Positions 34,007-46,944 of a stretch of 64,000 nt of DNA are shown in pieces; position 1 is the first letter of the stretch; every line of letters begins with the position of its first letter. The stretch comes from Cladochytrium replicatum (taxonomy: Eukaryota; Chytridiomycota; Chytridiomycetes; Cladochytriales; Cladochytriaceae), in NCBI GenBank assembly GCA_025526935.1, contig JAHLKD010000058.1:186001-250000 (forward strand), read 5' to 3'. Position numbers and translations under genes: made by a program. The notes below the pieces were generated by a model that was given only the letters and a program-made list of their open reading frames with translations, was not told the origin of the DNA and searched no databases.

Positions 34007-35084
34007 TTACTTTTCAACAAACCCCTTAATGCTTCCCAGCCAGTTCATGTACTCCTTCTGCTCCTTTTTCTCCAGGTACTCTGGAATGAACTCCGACAAC
34101 CCGGTGTCGATTCCACGCTCCTCAATGTACTTGTGGAACAGATCCTGGAGCTCTTCGTCGATGTCGGTGAAGATGGGACCGCCGTACTTTCCTCGGCGTT
34201 GCCAGTCTCCCTCGGCAGAGGTATCTGCTGCCAATGCGGAAGACTTGTTGTATGCAACGTTCTCAATGTAGATGGACCCTTCCTGTGATGTTGCGGTAAT
34301 CTCCAATGCGCCTCGGTCATCGCTCCCAGACTATGCATTCAAAAAGAGTTAGCACGAACGTTGCTAAATCATCAATATATCCAGACCTTCTCGACGAGAA
34401 TAGTCAAGCTAACAGGGAAGCCTTCGGCCTACGTTTGTGGTATTGGCTCAGAATTTAACACCACGGTGACGGTAACCTACTCACCTCCTCGCCTTCCTCG
34501 ATGTCCTGCTCGTTGATAGCATCTGTTGACAAAATTACCGAGATTCTGGAAACACAACCGCCGTTAGCCCATTGGCAATTAGTTATGAGAGGCATATCCT
34601 ACTTCTCGTTTCCGTAGGTTCGCGTCATGGTAACTTCCTTCTCACCAGCCTTGTCCTCGATCTGTACGAATAGTGCAAAATGTTCAAATACGAGAAATTA
34701 CTTCCGAGTTGATTTCCAAACCTTCCAGATACCGCGCGACTCAAAGTTCTTCAATGTCTCCAGGAACTGCGCGTCGCTCTCGTTCGATTCGCCCTTTTCG
34801 TACACCAACTCCTCAGACAGCTTCTGAGCGAGGTCGACGTCCACTAGAGGTTCAAGAATCATCAGCCCACCATCAGTAGAAGAAGAACTCGTTGCAACCG
34901 TGCAACCATGTTTTTGGGGATCATTCCTACCTCGACCGTGGCTCTGGTTGAAATGGGAGGTCGAAAATGTAGCGGAAAAAGCGGGGCGAGTGACGGCAAG
35001 ACGCAATGGCGCAATCACCCTTGGTGCGACAGGATTTGCCAGCGCAGACTTTGAGAGACGGACAGCGATGGATCTGAAGAACAT
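34007..35084 (-). CDS. MAM33: Mitochondrial matrix p32 family protein MAM33
   Basis: This is a member of the acidic p32/gC1qR family, a trimeric matrix protein linked to mitochondrial translation and respiration. It starts MFFRSIAVRLSKSALANPVA, an Arg/Ser/Ala presequence. The mature part shows AQKLSEELVYEKGESNESDA, VTMTRTYGNEK, IEEGEE-type acidic stretches, FPVSLTILVEK and EITATSQEGSIYIENVAYNK. The conserved C-terminus is GGPIFTDIDEELQDLFHKYI, then ERGIDTGLSEFIPEYLEKKE and the closing YMNWLGSIKGFV. These are the hallmark p32 C-terminal helices. There are several short introns. It is on the same strand as the arrestin-SH3-GRDP gene, whose stop lies 240 bp before its start. Confidence 0.92.
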
Positions 35085-35323
35085 TTTCAGGTTTTCTTTC
35101 TTTGGCGGAAGCGGAAGCGACGGAGCAAAAAGTTTGGGCGATACGTGGACGAGAATGGCGCAGCGAAAGTGTGGGAAACGGCTATAAATTGTGTATTTTC
35201 TTGCAGAACTCTTCATGTTGATACATAACAAATACATCATCATAGACACATTAAGATACAATACAGCTGCCACTCGAAACTTACGAAGCAAACAGATAGA
35301 ATGAAACAGAAACAAAGTTTCGA

Positions 35324-38300
35324 TTACGACCCACAACCACCACCACAACCACCACCACAACCACCACCCCCTCCCCCTCCACAAGAACTGCAGCTACTTC
35401 CACCGCCGCCGCCTCCACAAACAGATCCGCAAACCGCCCCGGCGCTTCCGTCCCCACTCCCACCACTACCTCCAAACGCTTCTCCACCAACGCTGCTCCC
35501 ACCACCATACAATCCCCAATCTCCAGCCAGCCCACCGCACGTCATCAGAACATAAGTCCCGCACACCGCACAGGTTGCTTTCTTGCTCGTATGACCCATC
35601 TCTCCCTTGCCCCTCAGCTCCTTGATCCCGAGATTGCTTTCGTAGAACGTGCAAGCCCCTCTGACGCTGTTTCCACCCTTTCGCTTGTCCGTGTTGGATT
35701 TCGAGACCGCAAAGACCGCGTAAGGAGGGAACACAAGCGACCGCATTCCTCGCTTTCGGAACGCACGGGGAGGGTCTTGTGCGTATTCTTCGCCAAAGGC
35801 ACGCTTCCACCGTTGCGCAGTGTTGCCGTACGCGTTCGAAAGTGGGACTTCGTCGATACTGTCGTCGTGGTTGATGATACGACCGACGTGCTGCACACCA
35901 TAGTTTTGATATCGACGTGGATGAAGTTGGTGGCTAGCAAAATAGCAAAACGCGTCAGCTTTGGTCATGAAGAAAATCAGTAACTCATTACGTATGCCAC
36001 GCCAAGTCAAGGTCGAGCGTTGGAACAAGCATCTCATTTCTATGTTTTGCCATCAACAGCAAGAACTGAAACCGGAAGTTTGCGCAAGATCGATTAGAAT
36101 TCCTGTGACAACTCACCTTGTGATATCGAACTGTAGCTCTTGCCACAATGTGCGGATTCACCCAATCCACAACTCCGCTCACCATTTTTGTTGTGAACCC
36201 TCTCTGTCTCACAACCGCCGCAATCAAATCCAAACTGAACGCTTTGAAAGGAATATTCCGGTATGCTTTCACGATCCGATTGAGGAACATTGGGGGTGTC
36301 TTCCTTTTCGCCTTCTTCAGTGCCGGCTTCAGGGACACTTTGAAAACGTTTAACAGATCTTCCCAATTCACATGTGGATCCCTTCCATAGCACATAATAT
36401 CTTCAATTGCCTTCTGAATACCCTCATCAACAGGCATTCCCGGAAGAGCCGCCCGAAACTGCTGGGAAAGGTTGCTATTCGCCTCCGAGTTATCAATCAG
36501 CGAAGTTTTCGCACTCAACCTCGCTCCCTTCATCGCCTGAGCGGAGAAGCTCACATAGTTGGAGATGTCCATGATGAAATAGCCCACGGATATCGAGTCC
36601 ACTGTGAATGAATGAAAGCAGCTGCTGTTGTTGCATTGCAATCGGCCTTCCCTCATGCGGAAGCTAACGTAAGCAAGGGGATCGTGTTCCGTCACCTGGT
36701 CGCACATTGGGCACGCAAATCTGATTGGGGATGTTTTGTCGAAAACTGAGAGGTGGAACGGTTCCTGGTAATTTGTGCTGGTAACCCACAACTGTTGATG
36801 GCTCTGAGGGGGGTCGTATCCCAAACCGGGCAGCGTATGCTAAAAGTGGAGACTAAAACGTTACATATTTCGTGTGATACTCGCATTAAGTACGCACCAT
36901 TTGGATAAGGGGGAATTCGATGTCATTCTGACCAACTCCAAAACATGAATACATATCTTCATAATATCTCAAAGGGTTTAACCTGGCAAAAACGTAAGAA
37001 TAGCGATCGCTAATACTATACTATCGCGATCCACTTACATGTGTGAATGCCAAAATAGAGCCACGTCGAGAGGAGGAAGAATTGTCTCTGTTTCGTGTCC
37101 CATCAAGTTTCCTAATATGATTGAGTGCTTGAACCACAAAAAACAATTTGCTGACATACCGAAGTGCCGGAACTTCAGCAACTCGAGCCACTTAATGTAT
37201 CGAAGTTCGGCACGACAGTAAAAAGTCCAATCCAGCGGCTCAGAGCTTTCCGAAATGTTCTTTGGAATGGCTGGAGTTTCTGCCGTAGCAGCGTAAACAA
37301 AGATGTTTCCCGCCTTGATGTGCTGTGTCAGCGCTTCGAATCGATGAAGCAGTCCCCAATGCGCTAGGATCGTTTCTGATTCAAAAAACAGAGGCACACA
37401 TTAATACAAACCCTTATCGACGCGAATGAATCCAACTCACCAACGGAAACGCAACGATCAATAACCACTGGTTGTTGAGGTGCATCGGGAGGCTTCACTA
37501 CAGGATGGATTGGTGCAGGGGCAGGGGAAGAGGGCTCAGGAGGGGACTGCAGGATGCTTAGTTTTGGTGGAGATGCCTGGAAGGCAAAGGGTCTTGAGTT
37601 TTCAGGGAAGCTGAACTGTCTAGGGGGGGCACTTGAGCTTGGTGGCTGCGCTGACGACGGGCCTTCAAGAGCTGAGGGAGTCAACGACAAAGGGGTCGGA
37701 ATCGAATCGCTTCCGGGTCTGAGCGTTGGGGAAGGTATGTGTGTCGCGGTGGGATTCAGCGATGGAGATCCGCTCGGGCTCGATATGACAGATGCTCGAG
37801 AAAGCGAAGGAGTAGATTCAGAGCGCAAGATGGAGTTGCGCCAAACGAGTGAAAGGTCAACTTGGGTGGAGTCTACATACTCCTGAATGTGATGCTGCAA
37901 GCCTATCTTAGCCCTGGAAAGCCGCAATCTCATTTCTACATACCAAAGGAATAAAGCCAGACGTTTTCTCCAGAGCCCGATTTGGTTGAGGTGCGGCCCG
38001 TCGGAGGATCTTCACAAAACAGTATCCATCCTCAAATTCTTCTTTTACCGCAATGATATCACCCGGAGACACATCCAGCTCATCGCTTTTAAGCGCATAG
38101 TAGGGATAAACGACCACAAACTCGTCTTCTCCAGCCGCATCCAAAATTACAGGTTCTTCCAGTTCTGATCCAACATCCGTAGCTGATGTAATGAACTGAG
38201 GAACTAACGAAAGTCTCGACATCCTGCTTCCCAACAAGTACGACTCGACGTCAACGTTTTCACCGCGCGCACGCACAGCGACTTCAAGACTATAAGACCG

Positions 38301-39491
38301 AGTCGCTATCGGTAACCCCGTAGATGGTGTCCCGTTAGGTGAAGTAACATTGAATCGCGGAATCACGATGACAGGCATTTCCACGACAATTGGGGAAATC
38401 CGAGATTTCCGCGTTGGTGTCAACTCAATTCGCAAAATACAACCACACGCAACAGGGTCTGCATCAACGGAAGGCAAGGCTGCAAAAGGTAACATCACTG
38501 GAATCGACTGCTTGGTTCGCGAATCGTGGTCAAGTATCGGAATGGAGAACCGATGTAACGATGCACGATATTGATACGTAGAGGGCTTCCGGCCGTTGCT
38601 GATGACGCTTGACAACGATCGATTTGAATTCGCCTGCACGGAAGCAACCTGGTCGAGATCTACGCTAATGCTTTCCAACCGAAGGTGCTCAAGTGACTGG
38701 GTAGCACTTCCAGGATGAAAGCACCACTCTAATTCCACTACGAACTGTGAATGCTGGTCAGCCTTGCAATCATATTCTACAGCGATGCATTTTCTCACTT
38801 GATAGCCAGCGACATGAGTCGCACGCTTAATTAGTAAATCGTAAATGAGCTTGTCCCCTGCAGGAGAGCTTCCAGCTACAGCTGAGGGGTTTTTGGATTT
38901 CACCCCAAGACTTTTGGGCTTCCTATCTCCAGAAAGGATTGAAGACGTCTCCGATGGGTCGAAATCCGCCTCTCGGGGATCTCTGTTACTGAGAACAGTC
39001 CCCGCCTGATTCCTCAATAACCTCATAGCCAGCTGCGACGACGGGATAAAGAAGATTGGACGTTCCCAACGCTTCGAAGCGCCAGACACTGAGATTACAC
39101 AGGCAAGCTTGTATTGAACTGTGAGGGCATCGACATCGTTGAATTTGAATGTCGGAGGGAAGACCGAGCCGTTTCTGAAGGTAAAGTTGAATGGGAAGAC
39201 GTGTTCTCCCGACACAAGTCCTCCTGCTTCACCACTGCTTGGGAAAATGGCGAGAGCTCGATCGAGTATAACAAACTCGAACGTAGAACTCCTGAGTTGG
39301 GTAACCTGCGCGGGTTCCTTTGCTTTCACGACTCCAGAAACGTGCAGATGAATCTTCAAGCCATGATCCGGACGAAAAGTCGAGCCCAAGTTGATGTGAA
39401 GCTGCCCTGCTACCACGCAGGGTGAGGTGAGCTCGAATACTGGCGATGCCAGCACAATGTCGACCGACCGCACAGTCTCGACCTTGGCCAT
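35324..39491 (-). CDS. Arrestin-like, SH3 and GRDP (DUF1399) fusion protein
   Basis: One gene carries three modules. The first exon (MAKVETVRSVDIVLASPVFE) holds an arrestin-like N-domain and C-domain (residues about 1-400: GQLHINLGSTFRPDHGLKIH, FPFNFTFRNGSVFPPTFKF). An SH3 domain follows (about 460-520: VVVYPYYALKSDELDVSPGD, GYCFVKILRR, TSGFIPL). A Ser/Pro-rich linker is reached through an intron after FIPL. Next, an intron (GTTG before GTGAGT, acceptor TTGAATCAG) joins DRCVSV in frame to ETILAHWGLLHRFEALTQHI. That begins a glycine-rich-domain-protein module with both signature motifs, DVALFWHSHMLNPLRYYED and DLDLAWHTHQLHPRRY, and a Cys pair region (FACPMCDQ, LQCNNSSC). The C-terminus is a Gly/Cys-rich tail (GGGCGGGCGS). 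No ATG precedes the GRDP part, which supports one fused gene. Function unknown; an adaptor role is inferred. Confidence 0.82.
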
Positions 39492-39818
39492 GTCCGTGTG
39501 GGAATGCTTCGCTCAGGTAGAGTGGACGTGACTGTTCAGGGACCACACGCCAAAGTGCACGCGGCTTGAGGAATTGGTGATTAATATCGATGAAATAGGA
39601 TCAGAGAGCTACTGATGAGAGTGCATCCAAACAGCTAAAAGAAGCAGTCATAATCATAAAACGCATCCAGAAAAAACCCATATCAAAAAAAAGGTGCACG
39701 TCTCATTATAGTGACGTTGAAAAGTCCCTCTCCCTTCACATGTCCATCGCCAACGCAAACAAGCAAACTTTGGGGAAGAGAAATGCAACCATGACCCAAA
39801 CCAAACTGATGACTTTTC

Positions 39819-42800
39819 TCACATCAACCGCAATCCCGTTCCAGTCGCACCAACTTGCGAAATCTCACAGTTGGTGCAAAGCTTGCCATCGAACTCCGGC
39901 TTGAACACCGCCTTACAGAACGGGCACTTGACGGACACACTTCCCCGATATATTGGACGGAATGACGCGGCGCAAATCACGAAAGGGTTGTACGAATCGT
40001 ACTCCAACGCAATTTCGTCTGTTGGTGTTCTTTGAGCTGCACGCGAGTACTTGTTTGCCTATAGTTCGCAAGTTGTTTTAGCGGCATATTCTACCTGAGC
40101 ACTGGTTCTTACAGTCTGCAACGCCGCTGGGTCGGGATTGAGTTCTGTCAATCGACGCGCCAGCCCAAGAACAGTGTTAAAATTCTTTGCTTCGAACGCT
40201 TTCGCCATGGCCTGTGTAAGCGCCCTGTGAAGGTGTGTCGGTTGCAAATCGCAATGTGTGAAGTAAACAGCAAGTTCAACGCCACGCTTCATATCTGTCT
40301 CTCCCTTTCGCGCAATCTGCATGCGGAGACCCAGAACATATTCAGACGCCACCGTTAGCAGCTGTTGAATCTATCAACACACAATGACATGAGTTTGAGG
40401 GAATGTGAGAACGATGAGAATGATGTCAAACGCACCTCTTCAACATTCTCTTCATTTGCAGCTGTCACAAAAAGAACACTGTGAAGAATCTTCTTGAACA
40501 GAGAAAGAGCCTTGGGGAAACTATACAGTGATCAGCTTAGCTGCACAAGCTGACCAAAAATGTGCTCATCCTACCGGCCCTGTGTTGTCTCCGCGTAAGC
40601 CGCTTGAAGAAGGGTAACAAGAGTTGGAAGTGTCACCGGCGAATATGGTTGCGTTTTCTCTGGCTCCTCATTCCACGAACGCAGTAACGGGAATGCAACG
40701 GATGGAGTACCAAGGCTGCATTGCAAGTACGAGCGAGACGACATCCATACCGACATCAGAATTGGTTTGAGGTCAGCAAAGTTGACGGCTCCAACTTGCC
40801 GGTTGAGCAACTGCGGAAAAAGAAGCAGTGTGAGAAGAATGCATTTCAATGACCAATCTTCAGACATACCTGAAGAGCCGTGTCAAACGAGCCGGCTGCC
40901 ACGTGGTCGACGGCCAGAGGGGAGCGACGAACCCAGAGTTCGCTCAGACTCGTTCCCCGCGCAGGCAAGCGGAAATCTTCGCCATTTGATTTTGCTTCGA
41001 CACCTTCCGGAGGAACCTCGCTGACAGGTGACGCGTCCGATGGTACATCGATATCGTCAGCTAAATCCCATCCATCTCCACCGTTCAGATCTTCATCCTC
41101 GTCCTCCGTAACGACTGCCTTCACAGGTGCTTTGATCGCAGTAACGACCGACACACTCTGCAAGGTTGGCTTTTGCACGGATTCTTCCGCCCAGCTGTCG
41201 TCCGCTATGGCCGAAACCGCCGCACTCGGTTTCGATTCCGTCCCCATGTGTGACTCAAACAGTCCACCTTCGAAGAATCCTTTGCTGATCGGGTGCAAAG
41301 GCCAATTCTGGCCGAACTGCTTCAGGATCGGAGTAGGCGTTTTGAGCAACGATGGCTGGAAATGCGAGGGAATCTCAGGCGGAGATTCGAGCCCAGCCTC
41401 AGCAAGGATGGCTTCCGCCTGCTCTTCAAGCCCATGAGTTTTTGCGGTCAAGTATGCCAATTGAGCTAAGCAAAATATCAGCAAAAAAACATCTGATAAA
41501 CTAACGTATAACATAATTACCTTGACCGGCATCTTTCAGCAGCGCAACTTGATCTTCTATATCGCCAAGGTAGACACCGTTGTGATACCGCGACATGACA
41601 TCATTCCTAAGTTCCGCAATTTTGAGCATCTTCTTCAACTTTTCAATGTTGCCAGTGATGAGGTACAAAAAGGAGAGCCGGTCGAAGCTCTTAGTTCGCT
41701 GGTATGTCATTTCAACAACCTGATATTCAAGTCAGTCACTTTGAATGATTTTTGCAACCGAATACGTCATTACATGATGGTTTCCGTGCCTAAGTGCTTC
41801 AACGGCCAATTTCAACCAACAGTCTTCCCGATTCATCGCATTTGCAGTTTCAATCGCAACATCGAGGTTCCCACACTCGAGCGCAAGCTCAAACCTCGTC
41901 TTATGGTCTTTCACAAATTGCAATGCAACCTATACAAAGCGGATGTGTCAAAAAGCCTTGCTCCCTCAAACTTTACCCAATATACCTCGGGGTAGCCCTT
42001 CTTTTGGAGGTAAGCGATGATCGACTGGCCAACGAGGTTGGAAGTGCGAATAATATTGAGAACTTCGTCATAGTTACGCCGCACCAGAGCCAGTTTAAAT
42101 TTGTATTCCGTCGGATCGATGGTCAACAGCCGAACTTTCCCATCTCGGTCCAACCCGTGCAGGCTTTTCCCGTTGATCCGGGTCAAGTACAGGACTTGAT
42201 CGAGGGTTTGAATAATCCCGTTGTCCCTATTTCGACATTTAAGGATTCTGGACGAAATACGAAAATGAAAGCACTAACCCCTGCCACAATGTGTACTTGA
42301 CGTGGTTCAGCGTTGAGTAGAGGAACACTCCTGATTCATCCCAAACTCCACTCTTGACCCTTATTTGTTCGTGGATCAAACACAGTTGCTCAAGCTTTTT
42401 GTTTGCAATCACAATCGCTGATTCAACATCCACATCAGTGTCTCGAGACCTTTGAAGACGTTTGATCACTTACAGTGCTTGGCCAAGAGTGCAACCATCG
42501 AGTTATCCGAAGACCACACGACATAACGAACGCCACTGACAACCAGCTCGGCAACATTTTGTCTCTGTTCTGTATCAAACAGAACAAGTGATGTTGCGGT
42601 TGTGATAAGAATGTTTTTCCCACCAGCGTACGAAACATCTGTGGTTCCCGTCGGCGCTTTGAACTGTTTTGTCGTTTCGTTGCGCAAGTCTTTGATGTAA
42701 ATCTGCTGCTGTGCCTTATCAAGCACGGCAAACCGGTTGCGTGCAACAAACACTGCTGAACTTCCTGAACCTTTCTTAACATCACTGGCATCAGCTCCAG

Positions 42801-44397
42801 TCTCTCGTGGCAGCGTGTAGAGTTCATACGTTCCGCCATCCTGTGCCTAAGCAAATCTCAGCAAAGGTTTATAGCCGATACTATGAAAAATCCTACTGTG
42901 GTTATCAAAACAGCGTGTTCTGCAGGATTATACGAAAGTGCCCGAGGAGCGCTAGCCAGACCACCGTTGGCGGTGCTCTTCCGGACGGACGCGACGGGAT
43001 CGTCACTAGATCTAGTGAAATCGTACATTCGAATCGATTTATCCTTCACATAAAAGAGCTGAGACTGGTGAACCTGATGTGCAGGTCGTTCGCGCTCGAG
43101 CTTAAAGACAATTAAACCGCCATCGTGGCCTTTGAGAATTTGAGTTGGATTTCTTGAACACCAGAAATTGTGCCTCACCAGCGGCAAAGAGATTAAGTTC
43201 GGGATGCGCCGCTATGATCCAGAAACGATCCTGCTCCCGCCTGAATGTCTGCAGCGCGGTTCGTTTCCCCATATCCCAAATCCGAATAGATTTGTCCTCC
43301 GAGTTACTGATAATCATTTCACTCCTTGGATGGAACAAGACGCTGGAAACATTGTTGTAGTGGCCTCGGCAGGTGTCAACTTCCCATGCCCTCGTTTCTT
43401 CGGAATTTTCGGCAAATAATTAGACAAATCATTAAGCGGCATCCTAAGCAACTCACCGTTCATTCTCCACAGCTTGACTAAACGATCATCGGACGACGAA
43501 ACAATGAGGGGTTGCGTGGGGTGGAATGCCACCCAATTGACCGCTCGGTCGTGTCCTTCCAGGACATATTTGACGACAGCGTCTGTGTTCCCAAAGATGT
43601 CGGCTTGTTGACCATTCTTCAGACTGTCGTCAATCTGAGTTCCGCTACTCGGGGCCATGTGCTTCTTTCGCAACCCTGTTCGATAAAACCCCAGATTCGG
43701 CAGGAAAACGGAACCATAGACGGTTAGAAATGCCCTTTTGACAAAGATCGTCGTGTCGCACCTGAAATGTCCCACACACGAACAGTCTGGTCCAACGATG
43801 CCGAAACAACCAAATCATCTTTCGGGTGGAACTGCGCGCACATAACCCAATGTGTGTGCCCAGTGAGGATTGAAATGCAGTTGCGAGACTGCCAGTTCCA
43901 GATACGAATGGACTGGTCATCAGAAGCTGAAATAATCCATGGCGCTTCATGATGGAAGAAAACGGTACGAATGTAGTCCAAATGTCCGTGAAGCGTGAAC
44001 AAGCAGCGGCGAACTTTCCAGTTCCACACCTTGATTTTGTGGTCGTCTCCACCCGAGACAAACAGCGGTTGGTTATTATGGAAGTCGACACCACGAACTG
44101 GCCCTATGTTTGACAGAAAAAATCAACTTGCTTCATTCTAAGTCTCACCAAGTAGTCGAATCGGTCCTACCTTCGTGTTCCTCAAAGCGTTCTAACAATG
44201 TTCCCATTTTATAGTCCCAGAGCTGAACCGTTCCATTGTAGAGCGATGCCAGAATCCATGGTCGTTTGGGATGGAAGGATAATCCCTTCACCCGGTTGGA
44301 CTACATAGCAATGCGTTCCATTCAGTTGAGCATCCATGCCAGTGATCCCCATAAAGTCTGCGCAATCACCCACCTTGGTCTCGAACTTTGTCAGCAT
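39819..44397 (-). CDS. COPA: COPI coatomer subunit alpha
   Basis: This is the alpha subunit of coatomer, which coats Golgi-to-ER vesicles and binds dilysine cargo through its propeller. The first exon gives MLTKFETK, joined by an intron to [20 protein letters not shown], the canonical start. WD40 repeats follow: [57 protein letters not shown] joined to [11 protein letters not shown], and [20 protein letters not shown]. The second propeller and solenoid include [19 protein letters not shown] and [20 protein letters not shown]. The C-terminal domain ends with [20 protein letters not shown] and GLRLM, the zinc-binding end typical of the subunit. More than ten introns are inferred. Confidence 0.95.
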
Positions 44398-44780
44398 TTC
44401 AGTCACAGATATGTTTCTTTTGACCCCTCAGGTTCACTCGAACTAGCGGACCACCAGCAGCGTTTGTTCAGATGTCCTCAGTGTCCACCCACTGCAATGG
44501 ACGCGATTTTCGCAGTTGATTTTGCAGCGGCTGTGAGAAAAACGTGGCAACAACGAATGAACACATTTCAGAAATATGATTGAGTTTATTGTTTTTAAGA
44601 TACTTCATCGGCTATGGCTCTTTCAGCGATTACGGTCTCTATAACCGTCACGCTCCCGACTTGTTTGTCACACAGCTGAACGACTTCTCGGTCGGTGCCG
44701 CCGATCTTCAGGGCCGTCGCTCCTTCGGGTCACGAAATTGTGCCCCACTGCTACTCCGTCTTACGATCGTCACTATCCCT

Positions 44781-45195
44781 TCACCGTTTGGGGTGATCGA
44801 GAACGCGCAGAGAACGGGATCGCGATTCTCTTTGACTCTTGTCCTGCTTTCCATGGCCCTTGGTGTTATTTGTGTCACCAATTACGTCTGCCCAAGCATC
44901 CCATTCATCGCTATCTCCGTCTTCTTGATCGTCCTCTTCATCTTCATGAGTCGTGTTCGAAACATTACTTCCAGCTCTCCCTTTCTTCTTTCTGCCACCG
45001 AACTCGTCCCATTCATCGTCGTCGGTGTAACGAGACTCCTTGTACTCGACGACGTCCTCTAATGTTCATCATGCTTAAAGGGGCTTCGAAACCATAGTAG
45101 GACCAAACACTAAGCACGGTCCTTACAACCTCCTCCAAAACCTTCGCGGGGTACATCTTTGCCATTACCCGGCTTCGGTGAGTTGCACTATGCAC
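44781..45195 (-). CDS. Acidic hypothetical protein
   Basis: A two-exon model gives a first exon HSATHRSRVMAKMYPAKVLE and a second exon with VVEYKESRYTDDDEWDEFGG, then acidic repeats (HEDEEDDQEDGDSDEWDAWA) and an Arg/Ser-rich end (SQRESRSRSLRVL). The donor is near GTTGTAAGG at about 45135 and the acceptor near CATTAGAG at about 45058; the exact join is unsure. The acidic and RS-like composition suggests a disordered nuclear or chaperone-associated protein, but no family is recognised. A further frame (REVVQLCDKQVGSVTVIETV, about 44650-44600) lies downstream on the same strand and could be another exon. Confidence 0.35.
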
Positions 45196-46329
45196 GCATC
45201 AATTAGCAACAAAAGCTTTCCCATAACATTCCCTCAAAATACCTGGTTACACACAAACCTGGTTACACACAAAACGGCGAGCCCAGTTTATATTTCCACA
45301 TAGACGGCACGCACAGTCCTTCTCCGAAAAGAAGCCTTTGAACTTGGAAGCTTGAAGGATTTTGGCAACGGTGAGCACGAACATTCATCACAAGTGAGCG
45401 AGGCGAGCAACGTACTCTGTGCTCTAAGCGAATACCTGGCTACCAAGCTCAGCTGAATCGTAGCCATCGCCACAACGTCCGCTCTACCCTGTCACCGCGA
45501 TCTCCACGATTGTGACCTCCATGGTCATCCATCGAATGTACCACCACCACCGCGAGGGATGTCCAATACGTCTTGCACAACGTTACGAATATTATCATAT
45601 GGCACTGCCCACACCGGGTTTTACCGACTGGATAAAAACACAAATCAATCCACCTTAATATGGGCAATATGCTAAGGACGATTCTTAGACTTATAGAGAG
45701 GAATCACGAACATAACCCATGATAGCTTGACTTGGCGGTTGGCATTGGCAAACTAACCAACAGTAAACATAATCAGTCATGGAGATCAGAAAAACATCAC
45801 ACTGCAACACACCCGATAAAAACACCAAATGACACAAGACACCAACGAGGACTCCCGACACCGTTAGCCAGGATGCCAAGAAAAAACTTCTTTGAAAAGG
45901 TGTGGTGAGAAAATAACAATGATCCAACCAAGACCAAGAGAAGACTTGCCATGCACCATACTGAGAACAGTACAAAGGCAGACAACTTGAAGAAGTTGGC
46001 AAAACAATGTGTGACAGGTGGTGTGTATTTGTACAAGGTAGAGATCTGGGATCGAGTATGTGGATCCAGCTATTACAAAAATGGAGGGTGTTCCCATAAA
46101 ACGGGGGCAGGCCCAAACCCCCAACGAAATGGGCTGAGTCAACCAGTCATTGAGCTTATCGTTATTAAGCTCACCTTGGCTGGGTGGAACCTGTCTGGGC
46201 GGCAATCGGGACAAAATCATTGGCCGCCCGCACAACTGCACAATCACGACCGCCACTTTCGCAATCGACGCTCTGTCAAGACCGTGCGTTCTTCCCAGCT
46301 CGTTGGGATATTCTCCATTTAATTTCTCG
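45196..46329. other. Stretch with membrane-like but broken frames
   Basis: On the minus strand between about 45700 and 46340, hydrophobic segments (WLDHCYFLTTPF, LVSFGVFIGCVAV) and a polar part (GEYPNELGRTHGLDRASIAK) appear in different frames without clear splice signals. This could be a decayed membrane-protein gene. No function or confident model is possible. Confidence 0.3.
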
Positions 46330-46550
46330 TTGGAATTGGCAGATGTCGTCAATGGAGATTGAAGGCGGTTCACAACGCCATCCTGACGTTGAAGGAGGGC
46401 TTTGATGGTGCCATGACGGGCTCGTTCTTGGAGATTGGAATCGCGACTATGGAGACCACGATCAACTCGCACGATGTGCCGACGAAAACTGGAACGTTCC
46501 GTCGGCTTCGTCCAGCAGAGATCAAGGACTACCTTGCCAACATTGCGTAG
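46330..46550 (+). pseudogene. Proteasome alpha2 subunit C-terminal fragment
   Basis: The plus strand reads [18 protein letters not shown], then an insertion-like stretch, and ends [17 protein letters not shown]. This matches the C-terminus of the 20S proteasome alpha2 subunit (AIHTAILTLKE, FRRLTPTEVKDYL). Similarity extends a few residues upstream as LELAD, separated from AVHNAI by 20 extra nucleotides that begin GT and end AG. No further alpha2 exons are found upstream, where sequence turns unrelated. This therefore looks like an orphan 3' fragment of a duplicated gene. The complete gene is presumably elsewhere. The inserted [16 protein letters not shown] loop is longer than usual. Confidence 0.75.
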
Positions 46551-46944
46551 ACATGGGACACGCGGTGATTTGGAGGGTCCTTGCAGTTTGAAAAATGAGT
46601 GAAATACGAAGAATTTCTGCTTGGCCAGTGCTCCACAGCTTGGTGACCATAGTTAATCCTCCTGCTTGTCAAGCTGCTTCGAATGACCATTTCAAAGATC
46701 GCAGCAACTTCCGTCCCCGTGCCAAAGTCTGATCCAGCACCTATCGCCTTGAGTCCCAAATTTTCGGGGCCAATAGAACCTATTCTCCGCGATATCCAAA
46801 TGACCTTTTTATACATGATCCGTCGCCCTCAGTTTCGGTGACTTCAAGAATGATCATCCCAATCGACAAAAAAGTACAATAATCATTGTTATTTGGTGTC
46901 AACAAGCAATCGGATGGAATTGTACTGCAATGTACAACATTCTG

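Noticed and set aside
35301-35555. Poly-proline plus-strand protein
   Set aside because: It is antisense to the Gly/Cys tail of the GRDP fusion gene, whose frame continues into conserved domains.
44580-45062. Long hydrophobic plus-strand frame resembling a membrane protein
   Set aside because: It is antisense to an acidic Asp/Glu-rich minus-strand coding stretch, which automatically yields hydrophobic codons on the opposite strand.
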